Assembly: GCA_017437785.1 (NCBI GenBank)
Contig: JAFRXH010000034.1
Coordinates: forward strand, 1-52,245
Source of the DNA: Lachnospiraceae bacterium
GTDB taxonomy: Bacteria > Bacillota > Clostridia > Lachnospirales > Lachnospiraceae
Direction of reading: 5' to 3'
DNA length: 52,245 bases
Shown here: one piece after another, positions 52,156 through 52,245 of the stretch
Numbering within the stretch: the first letter of the stretch is position 1
How the letters are laid out: every line of letters begins with the position of its first letter
Translations under genes and position numbers: made by a program
The notes under the pieces: model-generated
The model's database searches: none
Seen by the model: only the letters and a program-made list of their open reading frames with translations
Told to the model about the DNA's origin: nothing

Positions 52156-52245
52156 TTATTCTTTTCTCGAGTCGATGATCTTAACAGCATCATCAACACG
52201 GCCGTACTGTCCCTGAGCCTTTTCAAAAGCAGTATTAGCATCATC
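52156..52245 (-). CDS. C-terminal end of an upstream minus-strand gene
   Basis: Only the last 29 codons are inside the window, ending TAA at 52156-52158. The tail is polar (V-D-D-A-V-K-I-I-D-S-R-K-E). In related genomes the partner of GGGtGRT is often an iron-sulfur cluster scaffold protein, but this fragment is too short to confirm that. Confidence 0.6.
   Translation of the reverse strand, partial: DDANTAFEKAQGQYGRVDDAVKIIDSRKE

Overview
The window looks like a chromosomal segment from a plant-fibre-degrading Clostridia-type Firmicute, most likely Lachnospiraceae and close to Butyrivibrio or Pseudobutyrivibrio. This is inferred from moderate GC, strong AGGAGG ribosome sites, a CBM2 plus GH5 cellulase, SpoIIE/STAS/anti-sigma partner-switching genes and a GGGtGRT-family protein. 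No rRNA, tRNA, CRISPR array, integrase or insertion sequence was seen, and no stretch above 300 bases lacks a gene.

Positions 2-21437 hold the structural genes of a phage-tail-like contractile injection system (CIS, eCIS type), all on the plus strand. In order they are: a Gly/Ser-repeat protein cut by the window edge, a DUF4255/Pvc16-like tube terminator, a beta-sandwich protein, a PAAR-like DUF4280 tip, one sheath, one tube, a hairpin, a small tail-chaperone-like pair joined by a candidate -1 frameshift site, a tube-domain protein with a seven-copy C-terminal repeat, a 1205-residue ruler candidate, two hub (CIS tube) paralogues, a VgrG split into gpD-like and gp5-like genes, gp25, two large baseplate J-like proteins and a P2 I-like tail protein. 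There are no capsid, terminase, lysis, T6SS membrane-complex or obvious fibre genes.

Positions 21461-23690 hold a regulatory block. It has a STAS antagonist, an orphan FtsE-like ABC ATPase with Gln at the switch-His position, an RsbW-like anti-sigma kinase, and a convergent membrane-bound histidine-kinase-like ATPase with no visible H-box. Positions 23799-35211 are the ATPase and candidate-cargo block. Three tandem double-AAA+ ATPases alternate with a 785-residue protein carrying a PI3/4-kinase-like C-terminal domain, a GNAT acetyltransferase and a 426-residue charged protein. The two large non-ATPase proteins share a short helical, basic motif.

Positions 35228-45403 form a second operon with its own promoter: a Cache-HAMP-SpoIIE phosphatase, an unrecognised protein, an alanine-racemase-like enzyme, an ABC-type binding lipoprotein, a sensor-MFS fusion and a membrane-anchored GH5 cellulase. 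The phosphatase is the natural partner of the STAS and anti-sigma proteins 14 kb upstream, so extracellular sensing may be tied to CIS deployment. That link is inference.

The rest is accessory or housekeeping: a palindromic REP-like element, two related minus-strand polytopic membrane proteins (one split by an in-frame stop), a possible ArsA-like gene remnant, a histidine phosphatase, a membrane GGDEF cyclase, a strong terminator, the GGGtGRT gene and the end of one more minus-strand gene.
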